Source: Ehretia macrophylla (lineage: Eukaryota; Streptophyta; Magnoliopsida; Boraginales; Ehretiaceae). Taken from it: 64,000 nucleotides of DNA. Below, in pieces: positions 11,322 to 23,970 of the stretch (the stretch's first letter is position 1; each line of letters opens with the position of its first letter). The stretch spans positions 36,309,052 to 36,373,051 of the forward strand of contig CM075772.1 of assembly GCA_037974665.1 (NCBI GenBank), in the 5' to 3' direction. The notes beneath the pieces are model-generated. The model saw only the letters and a program-made list of their open reading frames with translations, was not told where the DNA came from and did not search any database. The position numbers and the translations under genes were made by a program.

Positions 11322-13812
11322 TGTGACGCCCGAGATTTAGCCATGCATTTAATTACTGTTGCATCCTTTGTTTGCGCATCTCTTTCTATGTCTTATTAAC
11401 TGTCTTCTTAGGTTACTATTCACTCCATTTTTAAACTGCATTCTATTAGTTAATTAATATTTTTATTAAATCATATTAATTGTTAGAGTAGTGGGAAAAA
11501 TGTGCGATTGAGCTAGAAACGATAGGAGAGCTCGTTTAGAAAATGATTTTAGTAGTTCAATGAATAGTATTACGTAACTAACTTAGGTAATTAATTAGCT
11601 AGCATATATTTTACTATCTAAGCTCGTTTTAAACTCAATAAACGCATTATATTAGATCACTTAAGCACCCAAATGGCCCCACCTCAACTTAGCCCTTTTA
11701 TATATCATTTAAACTCTCAAAATGCAAAACAAACAAAAAATAAAAAGCTGAAAAACAGGAGCAAAAAACCCGACAGCAGCATTAGGAGGAAAGGAGGAGA
11801 TTTTGCTCACCAATACTTCAATCCAAGCCCTTGCAAGCTAGGTACAAGTAGTTTAGAGTGTCCTTTAGCCTTCCCCCGAGCTTTCACGCGCATTAGGTGA
11901 GGGATTTGCACATTTATTTTCCATTTTCTAAATGTTATAACTTTCTTGATTTGGTGGATTTGCTAACAAATGGTTATGGAATGCTCAAATATGATAATGT
12001 ATGCTATATACAAGTGCTAGAGACCATATTTATACTGTTGTTTCGTAATTTAAACGGTATGAATCGATAGTTAATTTGTGAGAGTGAATGGTGATGAAAA
12101 TTCTAGGGTTTGTGTAATTGCATGAAATGGCTTGATTAAACACTCCTAATAGATGCTTTAGGTGCTAATGAAGGTAGTCTAATAGCCCCATGCACTTGAA
12201 TTGCTTTAGAATCGCATAAATCATGATTTAGCCGACTTTAACAAAGGGCTTTCGGGGTTAATGCGAATCCAGGTGAATTCGGACTTCAATTCTAGTATCC
12301 TTAAGCTACCTAGGTGCTATAGAAGCCTTGATATTCCTTGTTTGAGGCCCGGACATTTTATGTGTAGTTTAAACCCATAAGAGGGAATTTGGGACTTTCG
12401 GGGTAATCGCGGGCATTTGAATGAGTTAGAGGGTTGAGGGGGTACCTTGGGGGTTAGTTAAAAGGTTGGGAGAGTTTCCTTTGAAAATGGAATCATTAAC
12501 CTTGGTTTGGAAGAGAAATAGTTAGAAAAACAAAGGGGTTTAGGTGCAATTTCGATTGTCTCACACTTCTAAACCCATGGCATGACTCCTTAAGTGTTTA
12601 TATGTGGTTTCAAGTTTATTTGGAGCTTTTGGTATGATTCTATGCTTAGTGTGTATATGTTCCTTTGTAAACTGCTTATTAGCATCTATAATCGTTTCTG
12701 TTCTAATTGCATCGAGGTCAACCTACTTTGTTGATCCTCCTATGTGTTAATACTTATATTATTGTTATTAACTTGCCATTGTTAAGTGCATTGTATAGTG
12801 GTTGCGCAACCATAGTGTCAGCGGCGGATGTGTTGAATATCGGCTGGGCGGCAAAGGGCTTGCCGGTGGATATTCAATCTCCGTGCCCTAGTCCCTCATT
12901 CGCCTGGTCCGGAGATTGCCAGGGAATGTTGGGTTGTAGGATTATCGGGGTACATCCGTAGTACACCCACTGGAGTGTTTGGGGTTATGCCGGCTTATCG
13001 TGATCGTGCTCGTGGTTCGTGGATCGTGAATGAAGACCAGTGAAGATTGGTGTATAGGGGATTGTGTGAAATGTATCCTTTTAAATGTGTGGTTACTTAA
13101 GTTATCATTGTTTCTTAAATTGTCTAAGTGATATTGTTGTATAACTGTGTTATCTGTCGCATTGCACGCCCCGGGACTATATCCCTCACTGGGCAATAGT
13201 GGTTGCTCATACCTCGATATCTGTTTCAGGTGGCATAGTTGGTGGAGTTGCTTTAGCTGCTGTGTGATATTTGTTTGAGGTGGATATGCTTTCTGGTTGC
13301 TATGTGAAGAATTTGTTGTTCTATGTATAATCTATTTTGGGGCCTTAAAGCTCATGTATGTATTTGAGTAATATGTAAGCTGGAAGTCTGATAATGTAGT
13401 AGCAGTAGAAATTCTATGGCTTGTAATAACTTATATTTCTATTTCTAGTTGCTTTGCATGCTTAGGGAGTGAATGGCTTAGTGTAGAATGTTTTATCTCT
13501 AAGTATGTTTTAATGTTATCCTAGAATGGCATGGCTATTAGACTATATTGTAAACAAGTTACTTGCATGCTTGTGTGGTTTTAGAACTGTTGTTTGCTTC
13601 AAGGCTCGGATGGCCTTGAATCTTTATAAATAGCCATGAAAAGTTTGTTTACTTTGTAGTTACCTTATTTGAGAGTTTTCAGGTTTTCAGAATGTCCACA
13701 ATACAGGGGAAACTCTGTTCGTTTTTCCTAAAATTTTGTGACCGGGTTTGGTTGGGTTGAGAATAGCATGGTTATTAGAGCCTCCGGTCTCGTGAGGGAT
13801 CGGGACGTTACA
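11322..13812 (+). repeat. Array C, LTR 3
   Basis: 2,491 bases from TGTGACGCCC to GGGACGTTACA, followed at once by the second CCATA. Donor-like site 11896/11897, palindrome 12799-12812, acceptor-like site 13229/13230. Confidence 0.93.
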
Positions 13813-13817
13813 CCATA
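13813..13817. repeat. Target-site duplication CCATA, right copy
   Basis: Exact repeat of 4177-4181; marks the outer right edge of array C. Confidence 0.93.
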
Positions 13818-15018
13818 AGCATTCCATAGGCATATTTTCAAGAAAACACACAAAGGCACAAATCGGCCCCAACTATCAAAACACTACCATTTCCAAACGA
13901 GCCACGAGTTCTGGAAACCGACTTCACCAAGCCTCCTAGGTCACCATAAGGCACGTCTAAAGACCCCAAAACCCTACTTAACCCTAGAAACCATGCAAAG
14001 TCCAGATTTCCCCCTTTGCTCGTTTGAACTACAACTATATCAACCAAACACCCAACCAACGACATAATCGCACCAAAAGTGCTTCCATGGCCTCCCGAAA
14101 CAATGCCAACACGCAAAACGAGAAAATGCCAAACTCGACCTAAACGACCCCGACTTTCACCAAGGCTTAATTCCCGTTTTTTCCATTACGTAACCCAAAC
14201 AAACCATGCATTTAGGCATTCTAACACACCTAGCACATTTCTACATCAACGGACAGCATAACGGAACAACTTCATCGTTCCAAGAGTTTACTATTCATAA
14301 AACACTATTCAACATCCAAATTAAATTGCAATCTCAACATTTAACCGCAGAAAATGTTAAAAAGCTATAAATACACGTTCTACAATTGCCAAGGAACATT
14401 CTAGAATCATCAAAACACTTTAAACAACAATCTACGGATAAAATCTAAAAATCATAAAGTTGATACACTAAACATTTAAATGCGAAAATAACATGATTCC
14501 CTCACCTTAGGTACTCCTAGTCGCTAGGAAAACAACGCTAGTCACCTCGGAAATCACCTCGCACGAGCTCACTCGAAGATTGAACGATTGAAAGGTTGAA
14601 AGGTTTTTTTTTTTTCCCTTGGAGCTCACGGCCTGCACATTGGAATTTCAGCTTCTATTTTTTTGTTTTTTTGTTATGTTTTAAGCTTATTTAAGTGCTA
14701 AGTCAAATGGTCAAAGGTCAAGCCTTGGTCAACTACTTAAAACTTGGTCAAAAGGCCTTATTTCAATGCATTTTAAGCTAAAATAACTAACACCAATGTA
14801 AATTTCAGCTAGCAACAATTAAAATGTAAAATTTAAGTCATCTAAATACTAGTTTCACTATTTGTTGAGGACTAGAAATCGTTCTCTAGCTATCGCTCCC
14901 TAAATGCAATGCACGTTGCGATTGTAAGGAAGTAACAATTAATTCTAAAAGAATTTAAGGAAATATAATTTCCAAAATAATAAACAAGAAATTTCACATT
15001 CCGGGCTCCGGTATTACA
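13818..15018 (-). repeat. Element B 5' LTR, outer piece
   Basis: Continues the LTR begun at 3097 on the far side of array C and ends GGTATTACA at 15018. On the minus strand it contains the promoter-proximal part with a donor-like AAG|GTGAGGG at 14505/14506. A run of T is present near 14.60-14.62 kb. Confidence 0.85.
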
Positions 15019-16398
15019 ACCTCTACTTACAGAGCTCTTTCGGAGGCACTGTTGCAAGACGTCACCAACAGTGCAGCTTCTGTCAACGTCAGGAACATAC
15101 TGAGGAAAATTTTTGGAAGAGATTAGGTCAATGTACCGGTTGTGGCAGTGATCAACACAAGGCTAAAGACTGCCCGAAATTCAAGAATATTAGGGGTCAA
15201 ACGTCTAGTTAGGACAATCAGACTAGGGCGTCAGCTGCAGCACCAGTACTATGGGGTCAGGCCCGAGTATTTTCCTTAGATGCAGTGGAACTTCCAGATA
15301 TGACTGCTATAGTAGAATGTACTTTTCTTCTTAATGATCCATCGTTAAAGTTTTAATTGATTCCGGGGCTTCGCATTCATTTATTATACCTATATGTGCA
15401 CAAAATGCTAAACTGAATCATGATAAACTGTTGCAAGAGATTGTGGTTTACACTCCTATGGGTCACAAGTTTGTTACAAGATCTATTTGCCAAGCATGTA
15501 ATATTTATATTGAGGGTCGTGTATTTCCTACTGATTTGATTATTCTACCCTTCAACGACTTTGAAATTATATTGGGGATAGATTGGTTGGGAAGTGAGTA
15601 TGCACAGCTTGACTGTAGGAAGAAGATTGTGAGATTAGAAACGCCCATTGAACTTGTAATTAAAATAGTTAGTAGTAGAAAATCTACTGGAACTCCTATC
15701 ATTTTTTCCATTAGAGCATCTAAACTGTTGAGCAAAGGTTGTGAGGCTTATCTTGCATATTTGATTAATCAACCTGTGGACCAGTTGAAATTGAATGATG
15801 TGCCTATTATGAGGGAGTTTTCGGGGTTCTTTCTTGAGGAATTACCTAGTTACCGCCCGATAGAGAGATAGAGTTAATGATTGATTTATTACCGGGGGCT
15901 ACACCTATCTCTAGGACTCTGTATAGAATGGCTCCACTAGAATAGCAGGAATTGAAAGTTCAGTTACAGGGCTTGCTTGAGAAGGATTCATTCAGCTGAG
16001 TTTTTCACCTTGAGGTGCACCAGTTCTATTTGTTAAAAAGAAAGACGGATCTTTTCGCTTATGCATTGATTATCGGGGTCTTAATCAGGTAACTATCAAA
16101 AACAAATATCCATTGCCTTTGATTGAGGAGTTATTTGATCAGCTACAAGGTTCCAGGGTAGTTTCTAAATTCGATCTGAGGCAGGGCTATTATCAGTTCA
16201 AGATTAAGTCAGATGATGTCCCCAAAACTTCTTTCAAAACTCGGTATGGTCATTATGAGTTTGTTGTTCTACCATTTGGGTTAACTCAAGCTCCTGCCGC
16301 TTTCATAGAATTGATGCAGAGAATATTCTGTCCATATCTGGATCAGTTTGTGGTTATTTTCATTGATGATTTCCTTGTATACTCTAAATCTGAGGTTG
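15019..16398 (+). pseudogene. Element A gag end, protease and reverse transcriptase, first piece
   Basis: Plus-strand Ty3/gypsy coding DNA that begins abruptly in gag after element B and stops abruptly in reverse transcriptase at element D. The zinc knuckle (CTGCGSDQH-like near 15.14 kb), the protease (about 15.27-15.63 kb) and RT from about 15.95 kb are recognisable, with the catalytic FIDDFLV block near 16.36 kb. The parent lies off the window to the left. Broken, several breaks; the decay is consistent with this being the oldest element here. Confidence 0.88.
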
Positions 16399-18916
16399 TG
16401 TCATGCCCCGACCCAACCCAATACTAAAGGTTAAGTCTGGACCCGACACACGAACAAAGTCTCCTCTGTACCGTGGATATTCAGAAAACCTGTAATCACT
16501 CAATTAAAGCCACAATACAACAAGCTAAGCTTGTATAACTAAAGTTCAAAGGTTCCAGGCCATCCGAGCCTCGAAGCATACAACAGTTCAAAATCACACA
16601 AGCATGCAACCAACTTAACTTCTTCGTAAATCCAATTACCATACCATCCAAAATAACATTGGAACATTACTAGGAGTTGAAACCAAGCATACTTTAAAAC
16701 ATACACTCCCAAGCAAGCAAATAGCTAGAAAATAGAACATAGTTATTACAACCACGGTTTCTCAAATCTATCACTACAACCAACTATCTTTCAACTTACA
16801 ACTACAAAAAAAATATACATAGCCTTAAGACCACAAAATAGATCATAACATTGTAATACAAGTACGTCGTGTAGTAACAAGAAAGCACATCCACCTCAGA
16901 CAACAAATACACAACAACTAGGGCAAAGGCTCTGCCTATACTTCTTCCTCTTCCACTATCACCTCAACTAGCTGGGGATCACCCTCAGTACTTCCTGAAA
17001 CATATATCGAGGTATGAGCAACTACTGTTGCCCAGTGTGGGATAAAGTCTCCCGGGGCGTGCAATGCAACAAGTAATACAGTTAAGCATTAATAGCAATA
17101 AAAACCATTCAAGAAATAAAAATAGCTTAAGCAACGACACATTAAAAGGATACATTTCACTTAACCACAACACTCCATTTCTTCACTTGATCTTCATTCA
17201 TGATCCACGAACCACGATCTCAATCACAATAAGCTGGCATAACCCCAAACACTCCAGTGGGTGTACTCCGGATGTACCCCGATAATCCTACTACCCAATA
17301 CCCCTGGCAATCTCCAGACCAGGCAAGTGAGGGAATAGGGTACGGTGTTTGAATATCCACTAGCAAACCCGCTACCGCCCAACCGATATTCAACACAACC
17401 GCCCCTAACAATATGGTTGCGCAACCACTATGCAATGCACTTAATAATGACATGATATCGATAACAATATAAGCAATAACACGTAGGAGGATCAACAAAG
17501 TAGGTTGACCTCGAAACAGACAGATTAAAAGCAGTTTAATACAAGAAATTAAAAGGTTTAGAAAGGGAAATATCCAAGGTACACATAGAACTATACTAAA
17601 AGTTCAAAACAACTTAAAACCACATTTAAACACATATGGAGACATGCCAAGGTCTTAGATGCGAGTGACAATCGAATTTACCCTTAAACCCCTTTGTTTT
17701 TCCATCAGTTTTTCTTCCAAACTCATATCAATGATTCAAATTCAAGGGGAAGCTATACCAATCTTCTAATTAACCCTTAAGGTACCCTTACAACCTGCAA
17801 ATACGTTCAATTACCCTCAATTACCCCAAAAGCCCCAATTTTCCTGTTATAGTTTTGAACTACACATACCTTACCCGGGCCACAAACAAGGGTTAGCAAA
17901 GCTTCTATAGCACCTAGGTAGCCTAAGAATACTAAAAGTGAAGCCCGAATTCACCCGGATTCGCATTAACCCCGAAACCCCTTTGTTAAAGTCGGTTAAT
18001 TCACATTCTATGCCAATTTAGAGTAATTCAAGTGCACAGGGCTATTAGACTACCTTCATTAGCACCTAAGATATCTAATAGAAGCAATTAATCAAGCCGA
18101 AACGCACAATTACACAAACCCTAGAAATCTCATCACTATTCACACCGAAGATCAAAGCAACGATTCCAACCGTTTAAAATACATTCTATTGGTTTAAAGG
18201 TGTTCTCTAGGACCTACATACAACGTATAATAGCATAGATAAGCATAGATAAGCATTACAATAGAATTTGATCATATTTATAACAAATCAAGAAATGAGA
18301 AACAATTTTAAATATGCAAAAAGAGTCATGAATCCGTCACCAATGTGCGCAAGAGCTCTCGGGAGACTTGCAAACACCCTAAACTATGTGCTCCTAGCTT
18401 GGCCTGGCTTGAAGTGAAGAAGTGATAAAGAAAAAAATCTCCCAAGTGCAAGAGAGGGCTGTCGGGTTTCTGCTGGTACTATTCACTGCTTCTCTTCTTT
18501 TTTTTTTTGTCAACTAATGAGTTATGTTTTGTTATATGTTGAGCATAAATTGGGTGTGGTTCAATTGGGTGCTTAAGTGGTCTTCTAAATGAATGTTTTT
18601 AGCTTAGAAACGAGCCCAAAGTGCAAAATGAATGCTAGCTAATTCAAACTCTAAGTTAATTTACGTAACACTATTCACTAAGTTCAATAAAGCATTTTCT
18701 AAACGAAGGCTCTGCACGCTAATCGCTTGAATGCATATTTTTCTCATTCCTACTATAATTAATATGATTTAATAAAAATGTTAATTCATTAATATTATGC
18801 AGTTGAAAAATGGAATGAATAGTAACTAAGCAAGACAACAAGTAAAACACAGAATTAAATGCAAAAATAATAGATGCAACAGTAAGTGAATGTGTGGAAA
18901 AATCTCGGGCGTCACA
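16399..18916 (-). repeat. Element D 3' LTR
   Basis: TGTCATGCCCCG to GGGCGTCACA, 2,518 bases. Palindrome TGGTTGCGCAACCA at 17414-17427; acceptor-like site at 16995-16996 with an acidic peptide frame down to the stop at 16918-16920. Confidence 0.9.
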
Positions 18917-18929
18917 TCCTCACCCCCTT
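18917..18929 (-). promoter_or_regulatory. Polypurine tract of element D
   Basis: Reads AAGGGGGTGAGGA on the minus strand, next to the 3' LTR. Confidence 0.8.
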
Positions 18930-18939
18930 AAACTAATTG

Positions 18940-21900
18940 CGTCTATGCAATTCTTACTTGAATCGGTGAATAACTTTGGATAGCGTTCCCGCGTCTGATC
19001 CTCTCTATCCTATGTAGCATCCTCTAACCCGTGATGATCCCACAGAACTTTAACCATCGGAATGCTTTTATTTCTCAGCTCCTGAACTTTCTGATCCATA
19101 ATCTGAAGAGGTTTCTCTGTGTAGGTCAAAGTTTCACTGATCTCTAGCGGCTCTGGCTCAAGTATGTGAGAAGGATCTGGTTGATACTTCCGAAGAGTAG
19201 ATACATGGAAGACATCTTGAATTCTGCCCAGGCTTGGAGGCAAAGCTAGACGATAAGCCAATTCACCAATGGTTTCAGTTATCTAAAATGGTCCAACATA
19301 ATGAGGACTGAGTTTACCTCATTTACCATGCTGAATCAAACCCTTGTGAGGAGAAATCTTCATAAATACTCAATCCCCTACGACAAATTTTAGATCACGA
19401 AGGCGTCTATCTATATAACTCTTTTGCCAACTCTGAGCTATAAGCTTCCTTTTTCTAATAAGCTGCACATGATCAATAGTTCTGTTCATCTCTAGTAAAA
19501 GAGTAGGGTCGATAGTCTTCATCTCACCAACCTCATCCCAGTAGAGAGGAGACCCGCATTTATGCCCATAAAGTGCCTCATAAGGTGCCATATCAATAGT
19601 AGATTGATAACTATTGTTGTAGGCGAACTCTGCAAGTTGCAAATACTTCTCCCAACTCTTACCGAAGTCCAGAATACAAGCTAGTAACATATCCTCGAGG
19701 ATTAAGATAGTTCTCTCAGATTGACCATCTGTCTGAGGATGATAAGTTGTCCTGAAACTCAAAGTCGTGCCCAAAGTTTTCTGAATCTTCTGCCAAAACT
19801 GAGATGTAAATTGGGGATCTCTATCTGACACAATACTCTTTGGAATCCCATGAAGTCTGACAACATTCTCAATATACAACTCTGCTAGTTTATCAAGAGA
19901 ATCAGTCTTCTTTTTAGCAATGGTCAATCTATCAACAACAACCCAAACTGAGTCATTACCCTTCGAAGACCTCGGCAAATTAGAGATGAAATCCATGGTA
20001 ATGTGATCCCATTTCTGAACAGGAATGACCAATGACTGCAACAACCCTACCGGTCTCTGATGTTCGGCTTTAACCTTCTGACAAGTAAGACATCTAGCCA
20101 CATAGTTGCAATTTCTCTCTTCATATTGTTCCACCAGAAGTTCTGCTTCAAATCATTATACATCTTTGTACTGCCCGGATGGATGGTATTCTTAAAACTG
20201 TGTGGCTCAACAAGAATATCCTTCTTCAGAGTTGGTTCACTCGAAATACAGATTCTACCTTTGAATTTGAGAATGCCATCATTATGCAAATTGAAATCCG
20301 ACTATCCCCCTTTAGACTTCTCTAAGACTTTCAACAATTGAGGATCTGTCTGTTGAGCTTCTCGAATCCTTGATAATAATAAAGATTGAGTCTGCAGACT
20401 TGCGAATTGAATACCAGAATTTGAAGTATTAGCTTCCATAAGCATAGTTCCTCCATGAATTCCCAATTCTAGATGATTAAACTGGCAACTATAGCCTTTC
20501 AGCTTAAAGCATCAGCAACAATATTAGCCTTACCTGGCAGATAATTGATGGTACAATTATAATCCTCAAGCAACTCCAACCAATGCCTCTGCCTCATATT
20601 CAACTATTTCTGAGAGAAGAGATATTTCAGACTGTTGTGATCAGCAAAGATTTCAAACTTGTTGCCCCAGAGATAATGATGCCATTTCTTTAATGCAAGA
20701 ATGATAGCTGCGAGCTCCAAATCGTGTGTCGGATAATTGAGTTCATAAGGTTTCAATTTCCTTGAAGCATAAGCAATAACCTTTCCATTCTGCATTAATA
20801 CGCAGCCCAGACCCTCCTTCGAAGCATCACTATAGATCACCAAATTATCATAACCCTCAGGTAAAGCAAGAATAGGAGCTGTAGTCAATCTCCTCTTCAA
20901 TTCCTGGAAGCTGGCCTCACATTTATCATTCTAGTCAAATACTATTTTCTTCTGAGTAAGCTGAGTGAAAGGCCCTGCAATTTTAGAGAAATCCTTGACG
21001 AATTTCCGATAATACCCAGCTACACCAAGGAAGCTACAAATTTCTGTAACCGTCTTTTGTCGTTTCCAAGATAACACAACTTCAATCTTTGCTAGATCAA
21101 TAGAAATACCATCCCGCAAGATAATGTGACCAAGAAAAGCAACTTGCTTAAGCCAGAATTCACACTTGCTAAATTTTGCAAACAACTGATGCTCTTGAAG
21201 AGTCTGTAACACAATTCTGAGATGTTGTTCATGTTCCGCCTCAGATTGAGAATAGACAAGAATATCATCAATAAAGATAACCACAAATTGGTCCAAATAA
21301 GGATGGAATACCCTCTACATTAAATCAATAAATGCGGCAAGAGCATTAGTTAGGCTAAAAGGTAAGACAACAAACTCATAATGGCCATAACGAGTTCTGA
21401 AAGCAGTTTTAGGAACATCATCTTTCTTAATCCTCAACTGATAATAGCCTTGCCTCAGATTGAATTTGGAAAATACCTTGGCACCTTGCATTTGATCAAA
21501 TAACTCTCCAATTAAAGGCAAAGGATATTTGTTTTTGATAGTCACCTAATTAAGACCCCCATAATCAATGCATAAGCGAAGAGATATGTCTTTCTTCTTA
21601 ACAAATAGAACCGGTGCACCCCAAGGTGACGAACTCAGCTGAATAAATCCCTTCTCAAGCAAGCCATACAATTGAACTTTCAATTCCTACAATTCGGGTA
21701 GAGCCATTCTATACGGACCCTAGAGATAGGTATAGTCCCCGGTAATAAGTCAACCATGAACTCTATCTCCCCATCAGGCGGTAAACCTGGTAATTCCTTA
21801 GGAAAGACCCTCGGAAACTCTCTCACGATAGGTACATCAATCAAGTTCAATTGGTCCACAAGTTTATTAATCAAATATGCAAGATAAGCCTCACAACCCT

Positions 21901-23599
21901 TGCTCAATAGTTTAGATGCTCTAATAGAAGAAATAATAGGAGTCCCAGTTGATTTTCTACTACAAATTATTTCAATTACAGGCTGGTTAGGCATTTCTAA
22001 CCGCACAATTTTCTTTCTACAATCAAGCTGTGCATAATAATTCCCCAACCAATCCATCCCCAAGATAATTTCAAAGTCATTGAAGGGTAGAATAATCAAA
22101 TCAGCCAGAAAAACATGACACTCAATAAAAATATTACATGCTCTGCAAATAGATCTAGTAACAAACTTCGAACCCATAGGAGTATAGACCACAATCTCCT
22201 GCAACAGTTTATCATGTTCCAGTTTAGCATTTTGTGCACAAGTAGGAGTAATAAATGAATAAGTGGCTCCGAAGTCAATTAAAACCTTAACTGATTTATC
22301 ATTGAGAAGAAAAATAACTTCTACTATAGCCGTCGTATCTGGAAGCTCCTCTGCATCGAAAGCAAATACACGGGCTTGACCACGCGGTGCTGGTGCGGCA
22401 GCTGGTGCTCTGGTTTGAGAATTCTGAGCCGATATCTGACCCCTAGTGTTCTTGTATTTCAGACAATCTTTAACTCTGTGCTGGTCACTCCCACAGCCTG
22501 TACACTTGTTCTGTTTCCTCCAACAAACCTCCTCAGTATGACCCTGACGCTGACAGAAGCTGTACTGTTGGTGACGTCTTGGAGCAATACTTCCCAAAGG
22601 AGTTCTGAAAGTAAAGGTAGCTGAACTACCCTGCCACGAACGAGATATAGCTGGACGAGATTGACTCTGAGTCTGACTCTGAACTGGTCATGCCTGAGTC
22701 TGAGTAGGCCCTGTATAACTCTGAGTCTGCCTCAGTTGTGGACTCTGCCCAACTGAAATAGTCTGTCTTTGGTACCCCTGACTCTGAGTCTGGAACTACT
22801 GCATACTCGATTGACTAGTCTCGGCTAACACGTCTGCCTTGCGCTTTTCATACCTTGATGTGGCTCTGACCACTGCAGCATAATTAGGGTAATCATTGGC
22901 AGACAAATTTAGCATAATATCATTTCTCAACCCCATAATGAATCTTTGCATTTTCATATCCTCAGGTTGCACCAATGCCGGTACATAACGGGAGAGCCTA
23001 GTAAAAGTAGCTTCATATTGGTCCACTGACATATTTCCTTGCTTCAAATCTATAAACTCTGCTTGGCGTCTCTCACGGGCAACCACTGATATATATTTGT
23101 CTCGGAATTCATGGATGAAGTCAGCCCACGAATGATGAACCCTCTCGGCTTCCTATTTCTCGCTAATAGTACACCACCACTATTCGGCAAAACACTCTAG
23201 AAGGAATGTGGCATAGGTAATTTTCCTCTCATCACTACACTCGAGAATTGTAGCTACCCTTTCAAACTTCCTCAACCACAATTCAGCTTTCATATCATCA
23301 GGTTCTCGAAAGAAGCTGTAGGCCCTGTGATGTAAGAATCTGTCATACAAATTAACTCCAGTAGCACCACTACCCTAGGCTCTGGCAGCCTGATTACCTC
23401 TGGCAGCCCCTGTCTGACCCTGCTGAGTTACGAACAGAGCAATGGTATTCATAGCAGTAGCCATTGTAGCCAGAATCTGTGCAGTGCTGGGTTCTAGTCC
23501 CTGTGGTGGTGCATTCTCTGCTATACCAGCTTTCTGCCTGGGAACCTCCTCCGGTTCTCTATCAACATTCTGATTCTCAGTTCGGCGACAGGGTCCTAT
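18940..23599 (-). pseudogene. Element D gag-pol region
   Basis: Minus-strand gag-pol. In order from the right: gag (about 22.6-23.6 kb), two zinc knuckles (22.44-22.58 kb; [18 protein letters not shown]), protease (about 21.95-22.35 kb), reverse transcriptase (about 21.2-21.66 kb), RNase H (20.60-20.90 kb), integrase with H2C2 region near 20.1 kb and DRDPQFTSQFW and [10 protein letters not shown] blocks near 19.7-19.85 kb, and a chromodomain near 19.0-19.1 kb (VLWDHHGLEDAT). All domains are present, but the region is broken with several breaks. Confidence 0.9.
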
Positions 23600-23970
23600 T
23601 CCAGATAACTAGAATGCAAAGTACTACGACAAGCATGTGTATAATTCACAGTTAAATCACATAAAGACGAGTTCAAATAAGTTAACATAAGATCGAACAT
23701 AGGGTCATACAACACCTTACATATTAAAGATACAAGTAAAACGATTAGTCATACTTTCCATTCTTCACTTTCCACTTTTTCACAATAATTCAAATAAGAC
23801 CTTTCATATTCTCGCTTTCATGCTAGCATGCTCTTAACCATTCAATCTTTCTCTTAGCCATTCAAGAAACATTTATTCACATAATGACACATTAACTCAA
23901 TATACTCCTACCCACAGACCGAGAAAATTAACCTGGCTTCATGCATCTATAAGCTCTTATACCTCCAAAA

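Larger units (their letters stand above)
4182..13812 (+). mobile_element. Array C: non-autonomous LTR element with three LTRs and two interiors (LARD-like)
   Basis: Order: LTR 4182-6668, interior 6669-7749, LTR 7750-10235, interior 10236-11321, LTR 11322-13812, flanked by CCATA. Both interiors have a tRNA-Met primer site and a purine tract but no gag, protease, RT or integrase, so the element must have used proteins supplied by others. Long LTRs with a short non-coding interior fit the LARD class (large retrotransposon derivative). The PPT, the 45 bases before it and LTR end blocks match elements A, D and F, marking C as a derivative of that family. The LTR copies differ at roughly one base per hundred by eye, so it is young, under or around one million years. 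Tandem growth by unequal crossing-over is inferred. Confidence 0.93.
1..15018 (-). mobile_element. Element B: Ty3/gypsy chromovirus, left end off the window, split by array C
   Basis: A Tekay/Del-like Ty3/gypsy element read right to left. From the right it shows a 5' LTR (13818-15018 plus 3097-4181), a tRNA-Met primer site, gag, zinc knuckle, protease, reverse transcriptase and the beginning of RNase H, then runs off the left edge before integrase and the 3' LTR. The right boundary is set by the LTR end ATTACA at 15018; directly after it element A's gag resumes, so B inserted into A. The LTR is interrupted by array C. The coding part is broken, with several breaks. Strand, family and order are seen directly; the Tekay placement is inferred from the relatives in this window that keep a chromodomain. 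Confidence 0.9.
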
